This document shows positions 35,522 to 43,843 of a stretch of 64,000 nucleotides of DNA, one piece after another. The notes beneath the pieces are model-generated. The model was given only the letters and a program-made list of their open reading frames with translations, was not told the DNA's origin and searched no databases. Made by a program: the position numbers and the translations under genes. The stretch is from contig MGWH01000003.1 of assembly GCA_001800905.1 (NCBI GenBank), forward strand, positions 1 to 64,000, written 5' to 3'. Numbering within the stretch: position 1 is the first letter of the stretch; the number at the start of each line of letters is the position of its first letter. This DNA is from Flavobacteria bacterium GWA2_35_26. Its GTDB lineage: Bacteria; Bacteroidota; Bacteroidia; Flavobacteriales; Flavobacteriaceae.

Positions 35522-37604
35522 TAGCTAAATCTTTTTCTCTATATTCTTCAATCGTTGCGAAGAATGCTGTTGCTTGTTCTAAATAATTTTTTGCAAAAGC
35601 TTCCGAAGGTTCGTTGTCTTTAATTTGGTACACCAACTCTTTGAAAGTAGTGGCTAATTGAATAGTATTGGTCTCTACAAAAACAGTATCGAACAAATCA
35701 ATAATTCCGGCATGGTGGTTTGTTTTTTGCTTTTCAGCCAACAATAATGCTTTGGCAGCATTTACAAAACCTGCATAGGTTAAGTAAATTGAATCTGACC
35801 ATTTTTGATCGTTCAGCGCTTCTTGAGAGAACGTCAATTTGTCTTTCGCTTCTACCAATAAGGTAGCTACTAAATCAATTACCACTCCTGCACATTCACC
35901 AACACCCACTGCTTTTACGTAATTATCGGCATTTCCCCAATCGACAAAATCGGCTTCTGTTAAGTTGGTTACATCCGCTAAAGGTTTCAAATATTCGTAA
36001 AAATATTTTTCGCCTTTGGCATCATAATAATTCAAGAATGATAGTCCATTCGCATTGGCTTGAAAATCATTTAAGATCAAACGCAAGGCTTCAGGTCCTC
36101 TACGACTTGGTATTTTAATTACTTTATCTGAAAAACGACCTTGGCCATTTCCTAAGTTACCACCTCCCAACAAAACTTGAAGGGCTGGTGCAACTAATTT
36201 TCCAGAGTTGATGGACATTCCTTGGAAACCAATTTCTGCCATATTGTGTTGTCCACAAGCATTCATACAACCACTAATTTTAATAGTGATTTCTTGGTTA
36301 TTGCTGTATTGCGGATATTCTGTTGCTAAAACGCGTTCTAATTCTACTGCGATTCCTGTACTACTGGCAATTCCTAAATTACAGGTATCAGTGCCTGGAC
36401 AAGCTGTAACGTCATTGATGGTGTTGTACCCTAAAGTAACAAAATCCAACTTGGCTAATTCTTGGTAAAAGAACGGTAGGTTTTCTTCTTTAATATTGCG
36501 AATCAAAATGTCTTGACGCAAAGTAAAACGCAATTCATTGGCACCATAATTTTTAATCAAATGAGCCAAAGCTCTTGCTTTATCGGTATAAAAATCACCT
36601 AACGCTACTTTGATTCCGATCGCTACATAACCCGCTTGTTTTTGAGCAATTACATTCGAATTTTTCCATGCATCAAAAGCGGTAACATCTTCGATAGTTA
36701 CTTTTGGAACTTCCAAAGCTGGAGCTGGTATTGGACCTTCAAAAGCTGTGGTGTCAATTTCCACCGTTTGGTAAGACAAGGCTTTTTTCTCTTCTTCAAC
36801 TAAACGTAAAAATTCGTCTCTACCAATTTCTTTGATCAAGAATTTCATACGGGCTTTCAAACGTTTGGCTCTTTCGCCATAACGATCAAAAATACGCAAG
36901 ACACCTTCTGTCATCGGAATGATTTGGTTGACCGGAACAAATTCAGAAAGCAATTCGGCATGACTTGGTTGCGAACCTAATCCACCACCTAACATCACTT
37001 TAAATCCACGCTCTCCATTGACAATTTTTGGAATGAATCCCAAATCGTGCAAATAACTCAAAGCGGTATCTTTATCAGAAGACGAAAAGGACATTTTGAA
37101 TTTACGCCCCATTTCTTGACAAACTGGATTTCTTAAGAAAAACTGAAACAAAGCATGCGCATAAGGCGATACATCAAATGGTTCTTCCGGATCGATTCCA
37201 GCGTTTTCACTGGCTGTAATATTTCGAACGGTATTCCCGCAAGCTTCTCTTAACGTAATATCGTCTTTTTCTAAATCCGCCCAAAGTTGTGGTGTTCTAT
37301 CCAAACTTACGTAGTGAATTTGAATATCCTGACGCGTAGTAATATGCAAACGTCCAGTCGAATATTCGTCAGACACTTTGGTAATACGCACTAATTGTTC
37401 GCTACTCACTTTACCAAAAGGCAATTTGATACGAATCATTTGTACCCCTTCTTGACGCTGACCATAGACTCCTCTGGCCAAACGAAGACTACGAAAACGT
37501 TCGTCATCAATTTTTCCTTCTTTGAATAATCGAATTTTTCTTTCTAAATCGATGATGTCTTTTTGGACAATCGGATTTTCTATTTCGGTTCTAAAACTTT
37601 CCAT
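35514..37604 (-). CDS. Sulfite reductase (siroheme, 4Fe-4S) with HEPN-like C-terminal domain
   Basis: A 696-residue assimilatory nitrite/sulfite reductase. Two ferredoxin-like half-domains and two catalytic halves occupy about residues 1-550. Siroheme and the cluster are bound by CPGTDTC (C-x5-C) and CMNAC (C-x3-C). The last 130-140 residues are an extra all-helical stretch (SIYLTYAGFVNAAKALLLAEKQK...) that resembles a HEPN domain. Context (cysN, cysD, cysH) makes sulfite the substrate. No flavoprotein CysJ is nearby, so the electron donor is probably ferredoxin. It follows cysN by 17 bp. Confidence 0.9.
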   Translation of the reverse strand: MESFRTEIENPIVQKDIIDLERKIRLFKEGKIDDERFRSLRLARGVYGQRQEGVQMIRIKLPFGKVSSEQLVRITKVSDEYSTGRLHITTRQDIQIHYVSLDRTPQLWADLEKDDITLREACGNTVRNITASENAGIDPEEPFDVSPYAHALFQFFLRNPVCQEMGRKFKMSFSSSDKDTALSYLHDLGFIPKIVNGERGFKVMLGGGLGSQPSHAELLSEFVPVNQIIPMTEGVLRIFDRYGERAKRLKARMKFLIKEIGRDEFLRLVEEEKKALSYQTVEIDTTAFEGPIPAPALEVPKVTIEDVTAFDAWKNSNVIAQKQAGYVAIGIKVALGDFYTDKARALAHLIKNYGANELRFTLRQDILIRNIKEENLPFFYQELAKLDFVTLGYNTINDVTACPGTDTCNLGIASSTGIAVELERVLATEYPQYSNNQEITIKISGCMNACGQHNMAEIGFQGMSINSGKLVAPALQVLLGGGNLGNGQGRFSDKVIKIPSRRGPEALRLILNDFQANANGLSFLNYYDAKGEKYFYEYLKPLADVTNLTEADFVDWGNADNYVKAVGVGECAGVVIDLVATLLVEAKDKLTFSQEALNDQKWSDSIYLTYAGFVNAAKALLLAEKQKTNHHAGIIDLFDTVFVETNTIQLATTFKELVYQIKDNEPSEAFAKNYLEQATAFFATIEEYREKDLANA

Positions 37605-37621
37605 TTTTTTTGGGCTTTTAT

Positions 37622-38866
37622 TTAATTAATAAATCCAACTCCCGCTGTTGTGTTGGTATTGGCGTCAATTAAAATAAACGCTCCATTTGATTTATTATCG
37701 TTGTATTTATCAAAATACAATGCTTTACTTAATTTAATGGTTACTTCTCCAATTTCGTTAATGGCTAATTGCGTAGCAGGAACTGCTCCAGAATAATCTG
37801 TAGCAATTACATTTTTGACTGCGTCAATTTTTGCCAAAACTCTATTGGTATTGTGTTGTACTAAATACTTGGTTCCAGGCACTAATTTCTTGCTGTCCAT
37901 CCAGCAAATAGTCGCATTGATATCTTTTTCTACTTGAGGTAATTCTCCTGATTTTACAATCATATCTCCTCGAGTCACGTTGATGTCGTTTTCTAATTCT
38001 AAAACAATAGAGGAACCTGCTTTGGCTTCATCAAATTGTTGGTCAAAAAAGTGAATTTTGGATACTTTTGATTCGGTTAAAGAGGGTAAAACCGTAACGG
38101 CATCGCCCACTTTAATTGTGTTTCCATACAATTTTCCAGCATATCCTCTGAAGTCATGGTATTCTTCGGTTTTTGGACGAATCACTGTTTGCACAGGGAA
38201 ACGCGTTTGACCGGTTTCAAAAACATCTTCAGGAGTCAAATCTTCTAAATGTTCCAATACGGTTTGCCCAGTATACCAAGGCATATTTTCAGATTTATCG
38301 GCTACATTTCCGCCGTTAATAGCGCTCAACGGAATATAACTTACGTTTTGTTCTTTGAACGAACTTTTAGCATTCAAAGCTTGGAAGTCGGCTTTAATTT
38401 TGTTAAAAACCTCTTCAGAATAATCGACTAAGTCCATTTTATTTACGGCAACAATTACTTCTTTCACACGCAATAAATTATTGATGAAAAAGTGACGGTA
38501 GGTTTGCTCAATTACTCCTTTTCGCGCATCAATCAAAATGATCGACACTTGCGAAGTCGAAGCTCCTGTTACCATGTTTCGCGTATATTCTACGTGACCT
38601 GGAGTATCGGCAATAATGTAACTTTTCTTTGCAGTCGAAAAATAAATATGGGCTACATCAATCGTAATTCCTTGCTCTCTTTCGGCAACTAAACCATCCG
38701 TAGCCAAAGAAAAATCTAGATAATCGTATCCTTTTTGCTTGCTGCTTTTTTCTATTGCTTCAATTTTATCCGTAGTCAATGATTTGGTATCATACAATAA
38801 CCTCCCGATTAAAGTACTCTTTCCGTCATCTACACTTCCTGCTGTTGCTATTTTTAAAACTTCCAT
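37622..38866 (-). CDS. cysN: Sulfate adenylyltransferase large subunit (GTPase)
   Basis: A 414-residue EF-Tu-like GTPase that drives ATP sulfurylase. P-loop GSVDDGKSTLIGRLL, then DTPGHVEYTRNMVTGAS and NKMDLVDYS. The ATG at 38866 (MEVLKIATAGS) is the family start; one six codons upstream is also possible. There is no APS kinase (CysC) domain at the C-terminus and no separate cysC in the cluster. That fits a pathway that reduces APS directly. It works with CysD, 91 bp upstream. Confidence 0.94.
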   Translation of the reverse strand: MEVLKIATAGSVDDGKSTLIGRLLYDTKSLTTDKIEAIEKSSKQKGYDYLDFSLATDGLVAEREQGITIDVAHIYFSTAKKSYIIADTPGHVEYTRNMVTGASTSQVSIILIDARKGVIEQTYRHFFINNLLRVKEVIVAVNKMDLVDYSEEVFNKIKADFQALNAKSSFKEQNVSYIPLSAINGGNVADKSENMPWYTGQTVLEHLEDLTPEDVFETGQTRFPVQTVIRPKTEEYHDFRGYAGKLYGNTIKVGDAVTVLPSLTESKVSKIHFFDQQFDEAKAGSSIVLELENDINVTRGDMIVKSGELPQVEKDINATICWMDSKKLVPGTKYLVQHNTNRVLAKIDAVKNVIATDYSGAVPATQLAINEIGEVTIKLSKALYFDKYNDNKSNGAFILIDANTNTTAGVGFIN

Positions 38867-38957
38867 TCTGTTTGTATGTTTCAAGTGTAAGGTTTCTGAT
38901 TGATATATTTACCTTACTCTTTAATTTTTAAATTCTTAATCCTTTTAATTTTATCTA

Positions 38958-39857
38958 TTAAAAGTATCCTTGTTGTTTTCTTTTTTCCATCGCCGCTTCA
39001 GAACGCTTATCATCAATTCTGGCTCCTCTTTCAGAAATAGTTGAAGAGCGAATCTCGCCCACGACTTCTTGAATAGTTGCAGCATAGGATTCAACAGCAG
39101 CCGTACAACTCATATCTCCCACTGTTCTAAAACGAACAATTCGTTCTTCGATTTCTTCATCTTCCTCTTGATATACAAATGGGGAATGTGACCAAATCAA
39201 TCCGTCTCTTAAAAACACTTTACGTTTGTGTGAAAAATAAATGGATGGAATTTCAATTCCTTCTTGTTCGATATAACTCCAAACGTCTAATTCGGTCCAA
39301 TTGGAAATTGGAAAAACACGAACGTTTTGACCCAACTCAATCTTTCCATTCAACAGATCAAACAATTCAGGACGTTGGTTTTTTTCATCCCACTGACCAA
39401 AATCGTCACGGACTGAAAAAATACGTTCTTTAGCTCTTGCTTTTTCTTCATCTCTTCTCGCTCCACCGATACAAGCATCAAATTTGAATTCTTCAATCGC
39501 ATCCAAAAGCGTAGTCGTTTGCAAGCTATTTCTGCTCGAATATTTTCCAGATTCTTCCACCACTTTTCCTTGGTCAATTGCATCCTGTACGTTTCGAACG
39601 ATTAATTCCAACCCTAATTCGGCTACCAATTTATCTCTAAATTCGATCGTTTCCGGGAAGTTGTGTCCAGTATCAACGTGCAATAATGGGAACGGTATTT
39701 TTGCTGGGAAAAAAGCTTTTTGCGCCAAACGCACCAAGGTAATTGAATCTTTTCCTCCTGAAAAAAGCAATACGGGTTTCTCAAATTGAGCAATTACTTC
39801 TCTAAAAATGTAGATCGCTTCGCTTTCTAAAGCATTTGTTTTTACTATTGAACTCAT
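38958..39857 (-). CDS. cysD: Sulfate adenylyltransferase small subunit
   Basis: A 299-residue PP-loop ATPase of ATP sulfurylase, activating sulfate to APS. The PP-loop is LLFSGGKDSITLVRLAQ (about residue 32), with LLHVDTGHNFPETIEFRD following and CIGGARRDEEKARAKERIFS in the middle. Length matches CysD. A gap of 118 bp with heptamer repeats separates it from cysH upstream. It may still be on the same transcript because no terminator is seen. Confidence 0.95.
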   Translation of the reverse strand: MSSIVKTNALESEAIYIFREVIAQFEKPVLLFSGGKDSITLVRLAQKAFFPAKIPFPLLHVDTGHNFPETIEFRDKLVAELGLELIVRNVQDAIDQGKVVEESGKYSSRNSLQTTTLLDAIEEFKFDACIGGARRDEEKARAKERIFSVRDDFGQWDEKNQRPELFDLLNGKIELGQNVRVFPISNWTELDVWSYIEQEGIEIPSIYFSHKRKVFLRDGLIWSHSPFVYQEEDEEIEERIVRFRTVGDMSCTAAVESYAATIQEVVGEIRSSTISERGARIDDKRSEAAMEKRKQQGYF

Positions 39858-39865
39858 TTATAATT

Positions 39866-39899
39866 GTTTAAAAGTTTAAAGTTTAAGGTTTAAGGTTTG
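39866..39899. repeat. Heptamer tandem repeat GTTTAA(A/G)
   Basis: GTTTAAAA (39866-39873), GTTTAAA (39874-39880), GTTTAAG (39881-39887), GTTTAAG (39888-39894), GTTTG (39895-39899), directly before the cysD start. Confidence 0.75.
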
Positions 39900-39947
39900 T
39901 TAACCTCTTATCATCAAACTTTCCACTACTTTTTTATAGATTATATT

Positions 39948-39982
39948 CTAATCACTAATTACTATTGACTAATCACTATTTT
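39948..39982. repeat. Heptamer tandem repeat CTAATCA
   Basis: Units CTAATCA, CTAATTA, CTATTGA, CTAATCA and CTATTTT follow each other in register. The two CTAATCACTA words (39948-39957 and 39969-39978) are 21 bases apart. The last unit enters the 3' end of cysH. Confidence 0.7.
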
Positions 39983-40677
39983 TGGTGTAAGCCACATTCT
40001 TTATGGCTCGATTCCCAAGACCATCTTCCTGCTCTGATATCTTCTCCTGGCAAAATCGCTCTGGTACAAGGTGCGCAACCAATACTTACAAAACCCTGTT
40101 TGTGTAAGGTGTTTTGGGGTACGTTATTCTTTTCTAGATGTGCTTCCACTTCTTGTAACGTCCATTTTAACAATGGATTGAATTTGATGATATCAAAATG
40201 AGTATCGTATTCAAAAAAGTTCAGGTCACTTCTGTTCTCGGATTGTTCCGCTCTCAAACCAGTAATCCAAATCGCATTGCCTTGTAAGGCTTTAGTCAAA
40301 GGCGCTACTTTTCGAATGAAACAACATTCTTTTCTATTTTCCACCGAACTGTAAAAACTATTGGGTCCCTTTTCATTCAACAAGCTTTCTACTGCTGCTG
40401 TTTCAGGGAAATAGGTTTTGATTTCGGTTTTGTATTTTTTAACTGTTTTATGAAATACATCATAGGTTTCTTGGAACAAACGACCCGTGTCTAAAGTAAA
40501 AATGGTAATTAGCAATTCATTTTTACCAATAAAGTCCGTGATCACTTGATCCTCTTGTCCAAAAGAAGTAGAAAAAACTACTTGATTTAAATATTCATTC
40601 GCTAAAAAAGAAAGCGTCTCCTCGATAGAAAAGTCCTTTGTTTTTTCCAATAAACTGGCTACGACTGCTGTACTCAT
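39976..40677 (-). CDS. cysH: Assimilatory APS reductase (CysH family, 4Fe-4S)
   Basis: A 233-residue reductase that converts adenylylsulfate to sulfite with thioredoxin. The substrate-binding start is FSTSFGQEDQVITDF. The iron-sulfur cysteines are the pair in RKECCFIRKV and the pair in IGCAPCTRAI. The catalytic cysteine is in the C-terminal KECGLH. The CC...CxxC pattern marks the APS-type enzyme, not the PAPS type, consistent with no APS kinase gene here. Its start shares one base with the end of the TSUP permease. Confidence 0.93.
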   Translation of the reverse strand: MSTAVVASLLEKTKDFSIEETLSFLANEYLNQVVFSTSFGQEDQVITDFIGKNELLITIFTLDTGRLFQETYDVFHKTVKKYKTEIKTYFPETAAVESLLNEKGPNSFYSSVENRKECCFIRKVAPLTKALQGNAIWITGLRAEQSENRSDLNFFEYDTHFDIIKFNPLLKWTLQEVEAHLEKNNVPQNTLHKQGFVSIGCAPCTRAILPGEDIRAGRWSWESSHKECGLHQK

Positions 40678-41609
40678 TATAGTAATTTAAATAAGGTTCG
40701 TAAACTTAAAATGATAATTAAAATTCCTACTGCAATCATCATGGGTTGTCTTTTGATTTTATTTACTAAAATGGCTGCAATAGGTGCCGCAATTACTCCC
40801 CCTAAAATCAAACCTATGATTACTTGCCAACCTTCTATTCCACCAAAAAGCATGAAGGTTACCCCACTAGCAAAAGAAACGGCAAACTCGGCTGCATTTA
40901 CAGAACCAATAGTATAGCGTGGATTTCTGCCGCGACCTAACAAAGTAGAGGTTACAATTGGTCCCCAACCACCACCACCAACAGCATCCATGAAGCCTCC
41001 AAAAGAAGCAAGGACACTCAAGCGTTTGGTTTTCTTTTTAATGATATTTTTTTGAGCTGCTTTTCTGATAATGATGATCGCTAATGCAATCATGTACACC
41101 GCAATAAAAGGCTTAATTACATCTCCATCAATAACATCCGAAAGCAAATAAGCTCCAGTTGCCGAACCTAAAACACCTGGAATCAACAAGTGTTTCACTA
41201 ATTTTTTATTGATATTTCCAAAACGGTGGTGCGAAATTGCAGAAGCTCCTGTTGTGAACATCTCGGCAACGTGAACTCCCGTACTACTGATCGCTGGCGG
41301 AATTCCGTAGGCCAATAAAAACGAAGTAGAAGTAGCTCCATAACCCATTCCTAAAGTTCCATCCACTAGCTGAGCAAATACACCAATTAGGAAAAAGATG
41401 AAAAATTCTTGATCAAAACCTGCTACTAAACCGTCCCAAGAAAACTCCGCATGATGGTTGTAGATTAAACTAGAAATCAAGCCTACCAATAAAGCAACTG
41501 GAATAATAACCCACAAACGTTGTTTGAAAGGTACTTTTGCGTTTACTGAAACTGTATTTTCTTTTACTTCTTGACTCATTAGGACTACTTTTTCATAAAA
41601 TTGATTCAT
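40677..41609 (-). CDS. TSUP/TauE-SafE family anion permease
   Basis: A 310-residue membrane protein of the sulfite exporter/sulfate permease (TSUP) family. About eight membrane segments occur after residue 30, with the two-fold repeat signature in DGTLGMGYGATSTSFLL and DAVGGGGWGPIVTSTLL. It heads the sulfate-reduction genes and is fused in translation to cysH, so it probably imports sulfate or exports excess sulfite. The first ATG is at 41609; another at 41579 is equally plausible. The promoter is TTG-N18-TATTTTTG. Confidence 0.87.
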   Translation of the reverse strand: MNQFYEKVVLMSQEVKENTVSVNAKVPFKQRLWVIIPVALLVGLISSLIYNHHAEFSWDGLVAGFDQEFFIFFLIGVFAQLVDGTLGMGYGATSTSFLLAYGIPPAISSTGVHVAEMFTTGASAISHHRFGNINKKLVKHLLIPGVLGSATGAYLLSDVIDGDVIKPFIAVYMIALAIIIIRKAAQKNIIKKKTKRLSVLASFGGFMDAVGGGGWGPIVTSTLLGRGRNPRYTIGSVNAAEFAVSFASGVTFMLFGGIEGWQVIIGLILGGVIAAPIAAILVNKIKRQPMMIAVGILIIILSLRTLFKLL

Positions 41610-41647
41610 TAAAATCTATTTCCCTATCGGGCTAGTAGATTAAGATG

Positions 41648-41676
41648 CAAAAATAGTACTTTTTTACTAATTACAA
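41648..41676 (-). promoter_or_regulatory. Predicted promoter of the sulfate-reduction operon, with inverted repeat
   Basis: Minus strand: TTG (41674-41676), 18 bases, TATTTTTG (41648-41655). An inverted repeat TAGTA-N6-TACTA (41654-41669) overlaps the -7 box and spacer. An Rrf2-family regulator gene ends 25 bp away. The repeat is a candidate operator, but only one copy was found. Confidence 0.55.
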
Positions 41677-41700
41677 AATGGAAATTAAAAAAGATTTACT

Positions 41701-42111
41701 TTAAAAAGAGATGTCGGCGAGTGTATTGTTTTCGAGTATCATCAAGGTGTTATCGCGGACTTCCGTCATTAATCGATGAACGGAACAACTCACTTCGTCT
41801 ACACAATCATCACATTTTTCATAAAAATTGTGACTTACGCAAGGCAGCAAAGCAATAGGACCTTCTAAAATACGGTACACATGAGCCATATTGATCTCTT
41901 TGGGATCTTTGATCAAATAGTAGCCGCCACCTTTTCCTTTTTTGGCACCCAGAAAACCAGAATGACGTAACAATAACAAAATGCTTTCTAAAAACTTAAT
42001 TGAAATATGCTCGCTCTTTGCTATTTCAGCAATTTGCACCGGCGTTTGATTCTCTTGGCGTGCCAAGAAAGTCAAAGCTTTAATTCCGTATTTTGTTTTC
42101 TTTGATAACAT
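41701..42111 (-). CDS. Rrf2-family transcriptional regulator
   Basis: A 136-residue winged-helix regulator of the Rrf2 family (relatives IscR, CymR, NsrR). The N-terminal KTKYGIKALTFLAR and the winged part GAKKGKGGGYYL are typical. Cysteines occur in LLPCVSHNFYEKCDDCVDEVSCSVH (about residues 90-115), so it could hold an iron-sulfur cluster. It sits between the SAM-I-controlled methionine genes and the sulfate-reduction operon. I infer control of sulfur assimilation, like CymR, with iron-sulfur or cysteine status as signal. Confidence 0.85.
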   Translation of the reverse strand: MLSKKTKYGIKALTFLARQENQTPVQIAEIAKSEHISIKFLESILLLLRHSGFLGAKKGKGGGYYLIKDPKEINMAHVYRILEGPIALLPCVSHNFYEKCDDCVDEVSCSVHRLMTEVRDNTLMILENNTLADISF

Positions 42112-42157
42112 GATTTATAAATTCGATTGACGATCTGGAATGTGCTAAATTATAACA

Positions 42158-42189
42158 CTAAATCCTAAATCCAATATCGTACATCGTAA
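42158..42189. repeat. Heptamer tandem repeats CTAAATC and ATCGTA(C/A)
   Basis: CTAAATC twice (42158-42164 and 42165-42171), then ATCGTAC (42176-42182) and ATCGTAA (42183-42189), between rrf2 and metZ. Confidence 0.65.
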
Positions 42190-42192
42190 ATT

Positions 42193-43365
42193 TTAAGACA
42201 AGGCTTGTTCCAAATCAGCAATGACATCGGCAACGGTTTCTAAACCTACAGAAACTCGAACTAATCCATCTGTAATACTTACGGCCAAACGTTCTTCAAC
42301 GGATAACTTACTGTGAGTAGTTGATGCCGGATGCGTAACAATGGTTCTAGTGTCTCCTAAATTTGGTGATAACGAACATAATTTTATTTTATCTAAAAAA
42401 GCTCTACCCGCTTCGATTCCGCCTTTGATTTCAAAAGCGACAATATTGCCTCCTAATTTCATTTGCTTTTGCGCAATGGCATATTGTGGATGTGATTTCA
42501 AGAACGGATATTTCACTTTATTAACCTGTGGATGGTTTTCCAAAAACTCGGCTACCTTCAAGGCATTCTCACAATGTCTTTCCAAACGAATGGCCAATGT
42601 TTCCAAACTTTTCGACAATACCCAAGCATTAAACGGAGACAATGTAGGTCCAGTCAGTCTCGAAAAAAGGTAAATATCTTTGATCAAATCGGCGCTACCA
42701 ACTGTAATTCCACCTAAAACACGGCCTTGACCGTCCATCAATTTAGTTGCCGAATGGATCACCAAATCCGCTCCCCATTTGATAGGTTGTTGCAAATAAG
42801 GCGTCGCAAAACAGTTGTCAATTATTAAAATCAAATTGTGTTTTTTGGCAATTTTTCCCAATAATTCCAAATCGATAATATCTACTGCAGGATTCGTAGG
42901 CGACTCTGCAAACAAAATTTTGGTATTGGATTGAATACAACTTTCAATCGTTTCTGGATGATTTAAATCAAAATAGGTCGTTTCGATATTCCACTTTGGA
43001 AAATAGTTCACAAACAACGAATGGGTTGCCCCAAAAACGCTACTCGCCGAAACGATATGATCTCCCGATTTCAATAAAGCCGCAAATGTAGAATACACCG
43101 CTGCCATGCCTGATGCGAAAGCAAAACCGGTTTCGGCACCTTCCATTTGGCACACTTTATTAATGAATTCAATTGTATTTGGATTGCTATAACGACTATA
43201 GATATTACGTTCTTTTTCGTCTGCAAATGAAGCTCTCATGTCTTCAGCATCTTCAAAAACAAAACTAGAGGTTAAATACAAAGGCACCGAATGCTCCAAG
43301 TATTGTGTTCTTTCTAATTGACCGCGTATCGCTTGAGTTTCAAAACCGAAATCTTCTTCGTTCAT
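42193..43365 (-). CDS. metZ: PLP-dependent sulfhydrylase / trans-sulfuration enzyme
   Basis: A 390-residue Cys/Met-metabolism PLP enzyme. The PLP lysine is in VIHSATKLMDGQGRVLGG. The family segments YSRYSNPNT and FAFASGMAAVYSTFAAL are clear. It is in the same operon as homoserine O-acetyltransferase, so it most likely joins O-acetylhomoserine with sulfide to homocysteine. Sequence style is closest to O-succinylhomoserine sulfhydrylase (MetZ); cystathionine gamma-synthase is a less likely alternative. It is 19 bp after the OsmC gene. Confidence 0.9.
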   Translation of the reverse strand: MNEEDFGFETQAIRGQLERTQYLEHSVPLYLTSSFVFEDAEDMRASFADEKERNIYSRYSNPNTIEFINKVCQMEGAETGFAFASGMAAVYSTFAALLKSGDHIVSASSVFGATHSLFVNYFPKWNIETTYFDLNHPETIESCIQSNTKILFAESPTNPAVDIIDLELLGKIAKKHNLILIIDNCFATPYLQQPIKWGADLVIHSATKLMDGQGRVLGGITVGSADLIKDIYLFSRLTGPTLSPFNAWVLSKSLETLAIRLERHCENALKVAEFLENHPQVNKVKYPFLKSHPQYAIAQKQMKLGGNIVAFEIKGGIEAGRAFLDKIKLCSLSPNLGDTRTIVTHPASTTHSKLSVEERLAVSITDGLVRVSVGLETVADVIADLEQALS

Positions 43366-43384
43366 TGTAGTTGTATTTATTTTT

Positions 43385-43816
43385 TTAATTCGCTAATTCC
43401 ACTCCATTCAATACTACTTTGTACAAAATGGTAGCGGTTGGTTCCAATGTTTTTGAAACCGAACAATATTTTTCAAAAGATAATTTAGCTGCTCTAGCCG
43501 CTTTGTCTTCGTTGATTGGTCCTTCTAAAAAGAAAACAACATGAATTGTTTTAAACGGATTTGCTTCGCCAACTGGCACGCGTTCTCCTTCAACTTCTGC
43601 TTTAAAAGAGGTAATTTCTTGACGTTGTTTTTTCAAAATCGAAATCATATCAATTCCGCTACAACCTGCTACTCCCATCAAGACCAATTCCATTGGACTT
43701 GGTCCCATATCATTGCCTCCAAAAGCAGGACGCGCATCGACATTGACAAGATGCCCTCTGTCATTTTTCAATTGAAAATGAAAGTTATCGTTTACTCTTT
43801 CTAATGTTATTTTCAT
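43385..43816 (-). CDS. OsmC-family peroxiredoxin-like protein
   Basis: A 143-residue OsmC/YhfA-type protein. The first cysteine lies in LMGVAGCSGIDMISILKK and the second in SFEKYCSVSKTL, the usual pair for thiol-dependent reduction of organic hydroperoxides. It is embedded in the methionine operon between thrA and metZ with gaps of 27 and 19 bp. OsmC-like genes recur next to sulfur genes in Bacteroidota, so a role with low-molecular-weight thiols or persulfides is possible, but unproven. Confidence 0.87.
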   Translation of the reverse strand: MKITLERVNDNFHFQLKNDRGHLVNVDARPAFGGNDMGPSPMELVLMGVAGCSGIDMISILKKQRQEITSFKAEVEGERVPVGEANPFKTIHVVFFLEGPINEDKAARAAKLSFEKYCSVSKTLEPTATILYKVVLNGVELAN

Positions 43817-43843
43817 TTGTTTTGTTTGTATAAATCTAAAATC

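Noticed and set aside
39866..39982. CRISPR array
   Set aside because: Units are 7 bases without spacers and no cas genes are present.
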